Shown one piece after another: positions 9,255 through 18,081 of a DNA stretch of 64,000 nucleotides (positions within the stretch are counted from its first letter, which is position 1; every line of letters starts with the position of its first letter). Location: NCBI RefSeq assembly GCF_003970675.1, contig NZ_CP034563.1:496001-560000 (forward strand). The letters run 5' to 3'. The notes below the pieces were generated by a model that saw nothing but the letters and a program-made list of their open reading frames with translations, searched no databases and was not told the origin of the DNA. Origin of the DNA: Flammeovirga pectinis. Lineage in GTDB: Bacteria; Bacteroidota; Bacteroidia; Cytophagales; Flammeovirgaceae. The translations under genes were made by a program, and so were the position numbers.

Positions 9255-10841
9255 ATGAAATATCAAATTTTACTAATACTACTAACATTTTCAACTTTAG
9301 TTTTTGCAGATAAGGAGAAACCTAAAGAGAAAGAAAAGCCAAACGTTGTACTCATCATGGTAGATGATTTAAACGACTATGTTGGCTTTTTAGGTGGGCA
9401 TCCGCAGACAAAAACACCTGCAATGGATAAGTTGGCAGATCGTTCTGTTATTTTTACAAATGCATTTTCTAACGATCCAATTTGCAACCCCTCTAGAGCA
9501 AGTTTTTCTACAGGATTGTACCCTCATACCACTCATTTTTTTGGCTTTAATAAATTCTTAAAAAATGAAACATTAATGGGCTCTAAAACAATGTTTGAGC
9601 ATTTTAAAGACAATGGATACACCACTGTAGGAATTGGAAAATTATTGCATACAAACATTAATTCTGTTTGGAATGCCTACGGCGATCAATCTGATTTTGG
9701 CCCTTTTCCATATGATGGAGAAAAAAAACGAGTTCATCCAAGTGTTCCTGCTCCTTTCGATCAGGCTGGTGCATTAGATGGAGGATACGCATCTTTAAAA
9801 GATATTCCAACTGTAAATGGTGTAACAGGTTGGTTTGATAAAGTAAAAGGATGGCCAAAATTAGAGGTAAAACCTTTTAAGTACATCAATGATGAGGATA
9901 GGGATTTAATGCCTGATGAGGTGAAAGTACAGGATGCTAAAAAATTCATCAAGAAATTCGAAAATGAGAACTCAGAAAAACCGTTCTTTTTAGGAGTTGG
10001 TTTTAATAGACCACACACTCCTTTATATGTCCCTCAAAAATATTTTGATATGTTTCCTTTAGCAGATATGAAATTGCCAGAAACAGGTGGACAAGCCGAG
10101 TTAGAGGGAGCTTTATACGGTAAAGTAAAAGAGGGTAACCACGGTAAAAGAGGCTACAATCATTTTAAGTATTTGGTAGAAGGATACGATAACGATAGAG
10201 ACCTTGCCTTAAGAACATATATTCAAGCTTATTTAGCATGTATTGCTTTTGTAGACGATCAAATTGCCGGTGTTATAAAAGCTATTGAAGAATCTAAGTT
10301 TGCAGATAACACTGTGGTAGTGTTAGTGAGTGATCATGCTTATAACATGGGAGATAAAGATTATTTGTACAAATTTGCACTTTGGGATAAATCAACAAGA
10401 ATCCCAATGCTAGTTCATAATCCTGGTCAGAAAAAAGCAATTAAAGTAACGCAACCCGTATCACTAATAGACATTTACCCTACTTTAGTAGATTTATGTT
10501 CACTAGAAGGTTCTACAATTAAAGATGAAAACGGGAAACCTTTAGACGGCCATAGCATGGTACCTTTATATGCTAAAAATGCAAAACAAAGATGGCAAGG
10601 ACCAGATTACGCTTTAAGTGCTATTTCTGGAGGAATGGGTGATAAATTTATTGAAAAACAGCATTATACAATCCGTACAGAACAGTACAGATACATAAGA
10701 TATGCAGACGGGCAAGAAGAATTATATGATCATGCAACTGATCCGAATGAGTTTGCTAACGTTGCAAAGCAAGAAAAATACAAGGGTGTGATTACAGAAT
10801 TATCACAGAAATTAAATAAGCAAATTGGTATAACAAACTAG
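9255..10841 (+). CDS. Type I sulfatase, iduronate-2-sulfatase-like branch
   Basis: A secreted enzyme of 528 aa with an N-terminal signal peptide (ending TLVFA). The formylglycine motif is CNPSRASFSTG, with the modified Cys at residue 77. The metal-binding acidic pair is in VLIMVDDLND near residue 36, and the second metal site is VLVSDHAYNMGDKDYLYK. GFNRPHTPLYVPQKYFDMF and YINDEDRDLMPD place it with the iduronate-2-sulfatase-like sulfatases common in marine Bacteroidota PULs (SulfAtlas S1_7 by my recollection). It needs a formylglycine-generating enzyme encoded elsewhere. It should remove sulfate esters from oligosaccharides in the periplasm. The GH2 gene starts 11 bp downstream, so the two are an operon. 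A second sulfatase of the same branch is at 18082. Confidence 0.92.
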   Translation: MKYQILLILLTFSTLVFADKEKPKEKEKPNVVLIMVDDLNDYVGFLGGHPQTKTPAMDKLADRSVIFTNAFSNDPICNPSRASFSTGLYPHTTHFFGFNKFLKNETLMGSKTMFEHFKDNGYTTVGIGKLLHTNINSVWNAYGDQSDFGPFPYDGEKKRVHPSVPAPFDQAGALDGGYASLKDIPTVNGVTGWFDKVKGWPKLEVKPFKYINDEDRDLMPDEVKVQDAKKFIKKFENENSEKPFFLGVGFNRPHTPLYVPQKYFDMFPLADMKLPETGGQAELEGALYGKVKEGNHGKRGYNHFKYLVEGYDNDRDLALRTYIQAYLACIAFVDDQIAGVIKAIEESKFADNTVVVLVSDHAYNMGDKDYLYKFALWDKSTRIPMLVHNPGQKKAIKVTQPVSLIDIYPTLVDLCSLEGSTIKDENGKPLDGHSMVPLYAKNAKQRWQGPDYALSAISGGMGDKFIEKQHYTIRTEQYRYIRYADGQEELYDHATDPNEFANVAKQEKYKGVITELSQKLNKQIGITN

Positions 10842-10852
10842 ATTTTTTAAGA

Positions 10853-13789
10853 ATGAAATTACACGTACAAAAAACAGTAGGACTACTGATCTCACTATTA
10901 TGTATTTATCAGTTGTCTTTTGCTCAAAATGTAAAAGAACTTTCTCTTAACGGAGAGTGGGAAATTATTTATGATGATGTGAATGAAGGCCGAGAAAAAG
11001 GCTGGGTGAAAGTAGAAAACTTTGATAAAAATACGGCTATAGAAAAAATTCAAGTACCGAGTTGTTGGGAAGAGTTTAAGCAAGATTATGAAGGTGTTGC
11101 TATCTATAAAAAAGAATTTGATGTTCCTGCAGATTGGAAAGGACAGAATGTAATCATCAACTTTGAAGCAGTAAACTACATCTCAGAGGTGTATATTAAC
11201 GATGAAGTGGTGGGCCGTCATATGGGTGGTTTTACTCCTTTTCATTTCAATATTAATAAAACAGTAAAGGCAGGAGAAAAAAACACACTTATGGTAAGAG
11301 TAGTTTCTCCGGTTTTATATTCTGATAAAGTAATTGATGGAATTGGTCCGCACCAAACACCAATGTGGAGAGGTGCTTTAACTGGCGGTATTTGGCAGGG
11401 AGTTTCTTTAGAAGCTAAAGGAACATACATTGTTGAAGATGTTTTTATAGAAACGGATTACAAACAAGGTGCAGCAATGTTCCATCTTGATGTAGAAAAT
11501 ACAGCTACACAATTACAAGAGGCTGAAGTGATTGTGAATATATTAGACAAAAATAAGAAGGTGGTTGCTACTAAATCAGAGCGTTTAAAATTAACGCCTG
11601 GAGCAAACAAATACGATTGGAATTTAGCTATTGAAAATGCAGAATTATGGGGACCAAAAAATCCTTATTTATATACAGCACAAGTAATGGTAAAAAAAGG
11701 AGAAGAAGTAACAGACGAGTTTTCTACACGTTTTGGTATTCGTTCTTTTACAATTAAAGACAAAAAATATTACTTAAATGGAGAAGAGTTTTTCTTAAAA
11801 GGTGCTTTCTTCGAGGGGTTATATCCAACAAAACTAGCTTTTCCAGATTCTGAAGAGATGGCTAGAAAAGAGATTCAGTTGGCATTAGATGCAGGTTTTA
11901 ACATGATCCGACCTTGGAGAAAACCTCCACCAAAAATGTGGTTAGACCTTTGCGATGAAATGGGCGTTTTAACTGTAGGTTCTTTAGCTATTGAATGTAT
12001 GCACCGTCCTATTGCTTCACCGTTATTACCAGAAATGGTAAAAACAGAAGTGAGAGAAAGTATACTTCGTGATAGAAATAGAACATGTGTAATTCAGTGG
12101 GAATTATTTAATGAATTATGGCAACCTGTTTTAATTCAGATGTTACATCCTATGGCTTTATTAGCGCGTGATTTAGACCCAACTCGTCTTATTTTAGATG
12201 AATCTGGTGGGTTTGCTAACGGAGCTAATATTTACAATCCAAACGAAAAAGTAGCAGTTAAGTTCTCAGATGTTCATACGTACCCAGGTTGGAAATACGA
12301 TGATAATATGTTCCAAAGAATGACGCAAATTAGTTGGACAAAAGAAGAAAAGAAAAAAGCGGGTTACCCTAAACTAAATTCACCAGGTAAGAAAAACCAA
12401 CCGGGTGCTATGGTATTTGTATCAGAAATTGGTTACGGGTCTATCCCAGATTTCGAAGCAAATAATAAGGAGTTTAAAGAAAAAGGAAACCCTTTAGCAC
12501 CAATGTATCGTGAGCATGTTCGTTTAGAAGAAGATTTTAATACAACATTAGATGCTTCTGGAATGCGATCGGTATTCCCAACTCTTCATAGTTTAGTGGA
12601 AGCCCAACAAAATTACCACGGTAAATTGAACAAAAGAATGTTAGAAGCATCTCGTTCTAACCCACTTACAGCAGGATATTGTATTCATGCACTATCAGAT
12701 GGCGATTGGATTATTGGTGGCGGTATTATCGATTTATGGAGAAATCCTAAAGGAAACGTATACGAAGGTACAAAGAAATCTAACCAGCCACAGTTAATTG
12801 TTACTAGGTTAAAAAAGAGAAATCTAAAAACAGGTGAACAACCACAACTGTCGGTTTTAGGTATCAATGAGTTTGATGAAGAAAACGTAAAAGTTGAATT
12901 AACTATCAAAGACGTTAAAGGTAAAAAGGTATTTAATGAAACAGTAAAAGCAACTTTAAAGCACGGAGTATCTGATTTACATATACAAAAATTATCTACA
13001 GAAGGGTTGAACGGAAATTACACGCTTTATAGTGTGATGAAAAATAAGAAAGGCAAAATCATCAATACAAATGAAGAAACTTTTGATGTTTTTAATGAGG
13101 ATGCTCTAAAAACACCAACGCAAAAAGTAACCTTATTAGAAAGTGACAAAACTTTAGCAAATTACTTTAATTCAAAAGGTATACAGTTCGATAAATTTAC
13201 GGGTAAACAATCAAAAGGACAATTATTGATTGTAGGTAAATTGGGAACAGATGATGCGTTTAAAGCTGAGGTTGCAAAAGCAAAAGCATTTGCGTCTAAA
13301 GGTGGAACAGTATTTTTTACAGATGTAAAAGGTAAAAAAGTAGACGAAAGACACAAAAGAGAGATTGCTTTGGAGCTTCAAAAAGAAGACGCCTTTCCTT
13401 ATAATGCAACTTTAATTATGGCCAATGGTTTATGGCATAATGCGGCACCAATTGTTACAGATCATCCTGTATTTGCGGGTTTACCTAGTAATCAATTTAT
13501 GGCAGATGCTTATCATAAAGTAGGAACAACGACAGCAATGGTTGCTCCAGAAGGGAAAAACATTGTAGGTGTAGTTACACACGATCGTTTTCCAGATCAA
13601 GACCATATGCAAAGAAATTACATCGGCGTAGGTAAAGTATATTTTGCTTCGGAAATGGTTGAAATGAAAAGAGGAAAAGGTACTTGTATTTATTCTACTC
13701 TTTCATTTAAAAAAGCAATTAATTCTGATCCTGTAGCACAAAAAATAATGAATAACATTATTTCACATTACAGTAAGACTGTGCAATAA
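10853..13789 (+). CDS. Glycoside hydrolase family 2 enzyme with C-terminal GATase-like domain
   Basis: A secreted protein of 978 aa (signal ending LSFAQ). The GH2 layout is clear: jelly-roll sugar-binding domain at about 25-200 (IQVPSCWEEF, VNYISEVYINDEVVGRHMGGFTPF), Ig-like domain to about 310, then a TIM barrel. The acid/base Glu is E421 in WELFNELW and the likely nucleophile is E525 in FVSEIGYG. After about residue 640 there is an Ig-like region, and at about 770-970 an alpha/beta domain (LLIVGKLGT, FASKGGTVFFTD, DHPVFAGLP) that resembles a class I glutamine-amidotransferase-like or trimerisation domain, seen in some beta-galactosidase families. GH2 members are beta-galactosidases, beta-glucuronidases or related enzymes; specificity is not readable here. 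It sits between two sulfatases and a GH78-like rhamnosidase, which suggests a sulfated polysaccharide. Confidence 0.9.
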   Translation: MKLHVQKTVGLLISLLCIYQLSFAQNVKELSLNGEWEIIYDDVNEGREKGWVKVENFDKNTAIEKIQVPSCWEEFKQDYEGVAIYKKEFDVPADWKGQNVIINFEAVNYISEVYINDEVVGRHMGGFTPFHFNINKTVKAGEKNTLMVRVVSPVLYSDKVIDGIGPHQTPMWRGALTGGIWQGVSLEAKGTYIVEDVFIETDYKQGAAMFHLDVENTATQLQEAEVIVNILDKNKKVVATKSERLKLTPGANKYDWNLAIENAELWGPKNPYLYTAQVMVKKGEEVTDEFSTRFGIRSFTIKDKKYYLNGEEFFLKGAFFEGLYPTKLAFPDSEEMARKEIQLALDAGFNMIRPWRKPPPKMWLDLCDEMGVLTVGSLAIECMHRPIASPLLPEMVKTEVRESILRDRNRTCVIQWELFNELWQPVLIQMLHPMALLARDLDPTRLILDESGGFANGANIYNPNEKVAVKFSDVHTYPGWKYDDNMFQRMTQISWTKEEKKKAGYPKLNSPGKKNQPGAMVFVSEIGYGSIPDFEANNKEFKEKGNPLAPMYREHVRLEEDFNTTLDASGMRSVFPTLHSLVEAQQNYHGKLNKRMLEASRSNPLTAGYCIHALSDGDWIIGGGIIDLWRNPKGNVYEGTKKSNQPQLIVTRLKKRNLKTGEQPQLSVLGINEFDEENVKVELTIKDVKGKKVFNETVKATLKHGVSDLHIQKLSTEGLNGNYTLYSVMKNKKGKIINTNEETFDVFNEDALKTPTQKVTLLESDKTLANYFNSKGIQFDKFTGKQSKGQLLIVGKLGTDDAFKAEVAKAKAFASKGGTVFFTDVKGKKVDERHKREIALELQKEDAFPYNATLIMANGLWHNAAPIVTDHPVFAGLPSNQFMADAYHKVGTTTAMVAPEGKNIVGVVTHDRFPDQDHMQRNYIGVGKVYFASEMVEMKRGKGTCIYSTLSFKKAINSDPVAQKIMNNIISHYSKTVQ

Positions 13790-13814
13790 GCTTTACATAA
13801 AAGCATTACTATAT

Positions 13815-13857
13815 AGTAAAGTAGAGGTACAGCTCTAGCCCTCTACTTTACTTTTTT
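13815..13857 (+). terminator. Strong rho-independent terminator after the GH2 gene
   Basis: A perfect 13-bp stem (13815-13827 with 13840-13852), 12-nt loop and six T residues (13852-13857). It separates the sulfatase-GH2 operon from the next gene, 19 bp further on, so that gene relies on readthrough or on a promoter overlapping the terminator. Confidence 0.92.
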
Positions 13858-13875
13858 CTAATAAAAAATAACAAT

Positions 13876-15282
13876 ATGAAACGCATATTACTATTAATAT
13901 TAACACTATCATTTTCTACAGTACTGTTTGCACAAAGACTACATACTGATGGAAGTAAATTAACTAACGGAAATACAGTTGTAAACATCAATAAAAACGG
14001 AATGTTAGGTACTGTACTTCATAATGGAAAGAAACTCATTGTTTACGGATCAATAGAAATTAAGAAAGGGACCAATACGGAAAAAGTAACTTTAGGAGAT
14101 GCGAAATTGTCTCAGAAAAATGGGGCTGTTTATGCTGTAAATGAATTTGTTCATAAAAAAGCAAAGATGAAATTGACCTCTGTGTTTACACCAATAGCAG
14201 ATGGATTTACTGTTGACTATCAACTAGAAGCCAATAAAGGGTACCAATTAACAGCTGCAAGTTTACTGTTTGATGTAGATGTTTACGATGGAGATATCTA
14301 TAAAATCAATGGTAAAGTAAAGAAATTATTAAGCAGAGAAGGTGCTTCTGCATCGGAGACAACGTGGAATATTTTTCAACAAAATACATCATGTATGTCA
14401 TTTGATATTGGGTTAGATGAAAGCGTAGAAACTAAAGTATATTTCCGTCAGATGGCAGGGAGTGTAGGCATTGTTTTGCCTACAGCGTCTGATGCTTACA
14501 ATGATTATGTTGTCAATTTCCGTCCCAATACTCCGGGAAAAGTATCTTTATATGTTGCATTACCAAAAGGTGGTGAGCCTGTTGCTTTTAAGGAACCAAA
14601 AAAGGCAAATAAAGTGGCTAAACAGACTACGACTACTCCGTTACGTGTAAAAAATAAGCAGACAATAAGTAATGATAAATCTACTGTTCTTTTAAAAAAT
14701 AGTGGTTTAATGGGAGCTGTAACGCATAACAATACTACGTTGTTATCGAATGCCTTATTGATTGTTAAAAAAGACGGGAAAGTAATTAACCTTAAAATGG
14801 GGAGTAATTATTCTACTAAAGTGAATGGAAATACATTGGAGATAACAAACAACATTAATTTCCAAGGTGATGAATACACGTTAGTAACTACAGCAACAGC
14901 AGGGAAGGGTAGTGTAGATTTTCTGTATACTTTAGACGGACCAGCAAATTGTAAATTGGTTGGAGTAACATTAAATATTAAGTATGATACTTTTTTAGGG
15001 GAATCGTTTTTAATTGGTAATACAAAAGGAAAATACATTGATAAAAGTACAGCACCAGAAGAATGGCATTATATTGTTTTTGGCAAGAAAGCATCATCAT
15101 TTAAAGCTACTACAAAAAAAGGTCTTGATTTTGGTATTGATCTAACTTCATCTACTGGCAAAATGGATATGATTATTCAGCGACCGGGTAACTATTTTAA
15201 AGATTATATGCTTAAATTATGGGTAGATCAGCCTGGGAAAGTGGGCTTTAAGTTAACCTTGCCAGAAACAAGCGAAATGTAA
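13876..15282 (+). CDS. Unknown secreted protein made of two homologous beta-rich halves
   Basis: The signal peptide is MKRILLLILTLSFSTVLFAQ. The mature protein of about 448 aa is an internal duplication. The first half (about 22-230) contains VVNINKNGMLGTVLHNGKKLIVYGSI, SLLFDVDVYDGDIYKING and a PGKVSLYVALPKG end. The second half (about 255-465) contains VLLKNSGLMGAVTHNNTTLLSNA, VTLNIKYDTFLGESFLIGN and a PGKVGFKLTLPET end in the same order. I do not recognise a characterized family, and no catalytic motif stands out. The location inside a cluster of sulfatases, GH2 and a rhamnosidase suggests a role in binding or processing the same glycan. The repeated galactose-mutarotase-like beta pattern could also be a lyase or epimerase fold, but I cannot support that. 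Confidence 0.7.
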   Translation: MKRILLLILTLSFSTVLFAQRLHTDGSKLTNGNTVVNINKNGMLGTVLHNGKKLIVYGSIEIKKGTNTEKVTLGDAKLSQKNGAVYAVNEFVHKKAKMKLTSVFTPIADGFTVDYQLEANKGYQLTAASLLFDVDVYDGDIYKINGKVKKLLSREGASASETTWNIFQQNTSCMSFDIGLDESVETKVYFRQMAGSVGIVLPTASDAYNDYVVNFRPNTPGKVSLYVALPKGGEPVAFKEPKKANKVAKQTTTTPLRVKNKQTISNDKSTVLLKNSGLMGAVTHNNTTLLSNALLIVKKDGKVINLKMGSNYSTKVNGNTLEITNNINFQGDEYTLVTTATAGKGSVDFLYTLDGPANCKLVGVTLNIKYDTFLGESFLIGNTKGKYIDKSTAPEEWHYIVFGKKASSFKATTKKGLDFGIDLTSSTGKMDMIIQRPGNYFKDYMLKLWVDQPGKVGFKLTLPETSEM

Positions 15283-15286
15283 TCTT

Positions 15287-15316
15287 AAAATTAGATTGGA
15301 CGACTAATTTTGTGTT
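15287..15316 (+). terminator. Possible weak terminator or intercistronic hairpin
   Basis: A perfect 8-bp inverted repeat (15287-15294 with 15304-15311) with a 9-nt loop lies 5 bp after the stop codon of the duplicated protein. Only a mixed T/G tract follows, so it may be a weak terminator or an mRNA-stabilising hairpin. Confidence 0.4.
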
Positions 15317-15329
15317 ATAAATCATTTAT

Positions 15330-15367
15330 TTTGTTGTAATGGAATACCAAAATGAGTGGTAAATTTG
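15330..15367 (+). promoter_or_regulatory. Candidate Bacteroidota-type promoter before the rhamnosidase gene
   Basis: TAAATTTG at 15360-15367 matches the -7 consensus TAnnTTTG. A TTTG at 15330-15333 could be the -33 element, although the 26-nt spacer is longer than the usual ~19-20. Transcription would start about 56 nt before the ATG at 15430. A small palindrome, CGTCA-N5-TGACG at 15407-15421, sits in this leader. Confidence 0.35.
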
Positions 15368-15429
15368 AAGAAGATTAGGTACTACTATTCAAGAAATAAC
15401 AAAATTCGTCAGTAGTTGACGTACAAGAG

Positions 15430-18039
15430 ATGAAGAAGAGATTTTTTAAAATACTAGCAGGGGCGTGTTTGTTAGTGTCCACACTAGCACAAGCACAAAC
15501 AACACAATTGGGAAATGGTGTAATTGGACATTGGAATCCAACGTATACAATTGCAAAACAAAATTGGAAAGCACAATGGGTATGGGATCAGCAAGACACA
15601 AAGCGACCAACAACCAATAACATGGTGCTTTTTAGAAAATCGTTTACAATAAGTGATGTTCCATCTACTGCAATCATAAAAATTTCTGCATCATCTCTTT
15701 ATAAACTTTATATTAATGGAACGTATGTAAATAGAGGTCCTTCAAGATCTGCACCACACAACCAATCTTTTGATGAATTGGATATTACCACACTTTTAAA
15801 AGAAGGAAAAAATGCAATTGCAGTGCAAGCAAATTACCAACAAGGGGAACATGCCAACCACTTATTAGGCAGGGGCGGAATGTTGGCTCAGCTAGAAATG
15901 CAAATTGGGAATACTACAGAAATTATTGCAACAAACTCTTCTTGGAAAGCAATGGTTGACCCTTCATGGGACAATAACGCTCCTAAGTTGAACCGTTTTC
16001 AGTTGGTAGTTGCAGATAGAGTTGACCTTACTAAAGAAATTAAGGGTTGGAATAAAGTAGATTTTGATGATTCAGAATGGAGAAATGCAGTAGGTCTAAT
16101 CAGAAACTCTGGATGGCCTGGACCTCAAAAAAATGATATTCCAAGAGCAATTACTACTCCTTGGACAAACTTAGAAAAGCGTCATATTCCTTATTTAACG
16201 GAGGTAGATCATAAGGCAATAAATTTAATAGAAGCAGTTCAAATAGAAGACTATTTATATCATCCTAAAAAAGCCCCTAAAAGGCAATTAACAGGTAAAG
16301 TAGATAAGAATATATCAGTAAAAGCCTATAAAAAAGGAAAAGGTCCTTTGGTTATTCCTGCTTTAAAAGATCAAAAAACATTTTTATTGGTTTTTGATCT
16401 AGGAGAGATGATCAATGGAATGCCTCAGTTTGATATTGAAGGAGTTAAAGGTACAAAAGTAGAGGTAATTGGTATTCCGTATATGGTAAACAACCAATTT
16501 ACGTATAGAGTTGTAGATACAGATTTATTAGATGAAGTAATTTTATCTGGTCAACGTGATGTATGGCAAGCACAGTATTTTAAACCATCACGTTATTTAG
16601 CTTTAGTAATTAAATCGGGTGATGCACCCATTAAAATAAACAGTTTTGGTATTCATCAATTTGCCTATCCTTTTGAGAAAAAAGGAAGTATCACTTCAAA
16701 ATCTCATGATTGGGTAGAGCAATATGTAGTTGCTACAGAAAAGACAATAGATGCTTGTACAACAGATGGATATACAGATAATTATAGAGAAAGAAGACAG
16801 TACGCTCAGACAGGATACTACGGTGCAATGGGCAATTATTGGACTTTTGGCGATTATGCTTTACAAGCTATTAAACTTGTTCAAGTAGCACAAGAGGCAG
16901 AACCAAATGGGTTATTACCAGCATACGGTCCGTTAGTAAATAACGACTATATGGTAATTTTGGATTCTGATATTCTTTGGATTAGAAGTTTACACAATTA
17001 CTATTTATACTCAGGAGATAAAGAAACAGTACTAAAATTAATGCCTACAGCTCAGAAATTAATGGATCTCTTAGAAAGTTATACCAATAAAGATGGACTG
17101 TTAGATAATCCTCCGTATTCGTATTGGTTAGACCATGCAAGAAACGATAGAAGAGGGGCAAATTTAAACCTTAACGGACATTATATTGGCGCTTTACAAG
17201 ATTATACAGAGATTTTATCTTGGTTGGGGAAAGAGGGTGCAAAAAGTTATACTCAACAAGCAAAATTAGCCAAAGAAGCAATTCAGACGCAATTTTGGAA
17301 TAATCAGAAAGGCTTATTTGTAGATGCTTTAATTGATGGGAAACAATCTGATCAGTACAGCGAACATGCACAAGCAATGGCTCTATCTATGCAAATTGCT
17401 ACCGAAGAACAAGCCAAAGCTGTGGCTAAAAATATTTTAGAAAATGATGAACTGAATTATGTAACGAGAGCATCGGGCATGTATATGGTAACGCCCGCAA
17501 TGTCATACTTTCTGCACAAAGGGTTAGCAGAATATGGGTACGTAGACCAATCATTTGATTTATTTAGAAAACGTTTTGATCATATGTTAGCCCCAGAAAT
17601 GAACGGGACTTTATGGGAAGAATGGTGGAGAGATGCTTCTGGTAGAACAGGTAAAAAAGGAATGATAGGTAGAACAAGGTCGGATGCTCAAACCGAAAGT
17701 GCTTTTGCACCAGGATTGTTTGCAGAATTTCTTGTTGGGGTAGAAATTACAAAACCAGGAATGGCGGAAATGGTGTTGGCTAAAACAACGGCTTCTATAG
17801 AAAATATTGCGGCAAATATTCCAACACCTTTTGGTAGTACTTCTATAGCTTGGACTTTTGAAAACGAAGGAGGACAACTTAATGTAGAAATTCCTGAAGG
17901 TGTGGAAATCAAGCTAGTACGTAAATCATTTGGTAAGGATACGATTGAAGTAGACAATATAATAAACAAAGAAACTACCGATTATATCAAATTAAAGGCA
18001 GGAAAACACAATGTAACGTTTTCATCAAAAGAGATTTAA
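15430..18039 (+). CDS. GH78-like alpha-L-rhamnosidase-family protein
   Basis: A secreted protein of 869 aa with signal peptide (ending ALAQA near residue 22-23). The N-terminal region (about 40-215) is a rhamnosidase-type beta domain (WVWDQQDTKRP, LYKLYINGTYVNRGPSRS, YQQGEHANHLLGRGG). A second beta domain precedes an (alpha/alpha)6 catalytic domain from about residue 430 (ACTTDGYTDNYRERRQYAQTG, GLLPAYGPL, DSDILWIRSLHNYYLYSGD, PPYSYWLDHARNDRRG, LWEEWWRDASG). This is the layout of GH78. The usual catalytic Asp/Glu are in the D-Y-R-E-R-R and W-L-D-H type segments, but I have not assigned them by alignment. With two neighbouring sulfatases it fits degradation of a sulfated rhamnose-containing glycan. 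The next sulfatase starts 42 bp downstream in the same operon. Confidence 0.82.
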   Translation: MKKRFFKILAGACLLVSTLAQAQTTQLGNGVIGHWNPTYTIAKQNWKAQWVWDQQDTKRPTTNNMVLFRKSFTISDVPSTAIIKISASSLYKLYINGTYVNRGPSRSAPHNQSFDELDITTLLKEGKNAIAVQANYQQGEHANHLLGRGGMLAQLEMQIGNTTEIIATNSSWKAMVDPSWDNNAPKLNRFQLVVADRVDLTKEIKGWNKVDFDDSEWRNAVGLIRNSGWPGPQKNDIPRAITTPWTNLEKRHIPYLTEVDHKAINLIEAVQIEDYLYHPKKAPKRQLTGKVDKNISVKAYKKGKGPLVIPALKDQKTFLLVFDLGEMINGMPQFDIEGVKGTKVEVIGIPYMVNNQFTYRVVDTDLLDEVILSGQRDVWQAQYFKPSRYLALVIKSGDAPIKINSFGIHQFAYPFEKKGSITSKSHDWVEQYVVATEKTIDACTTDGYTDNYRERRQYAQTGYYGAMGNYWTFGDYALQAIKLVQVAQEAEPNGLLPAYGPLVNNDYMVILDSDILWIRSLHNYYLYSGDKETVLKLMPTAQKLMDLLESYTNKDGLLDNPPYSYWLDHARNDRRGANLNLNGHYIGALQDYTEILSWLGKEGAKSYTQQAKLAKEAIQTQFWNNQKGLFVDALIDGKQSDQYSEHAQAMALSMQIATEEQAKAVAKNILENDELNYVTRASGMYMVTPAMSYFLHKGLAEYGYVDQSFDLFRKRFDHMLAPEMNGTLWEEWWRDASGRTGKKGMIGRTRSDAQTESAFAPGLFAEFLVGVEITKPGMAEMVLAKTTASIENIAANIPTPFGSTSIAWTFENEGGQLNVEIPEGVEIKLVRKSFGKDTIEVDNIINKETTDYIKLKAGKHNVTFSSKEI

Positions 18040-18081
18040 GCAAGGATAAAATCATCCGTAAGGATTAAAAATAAATAGAGA

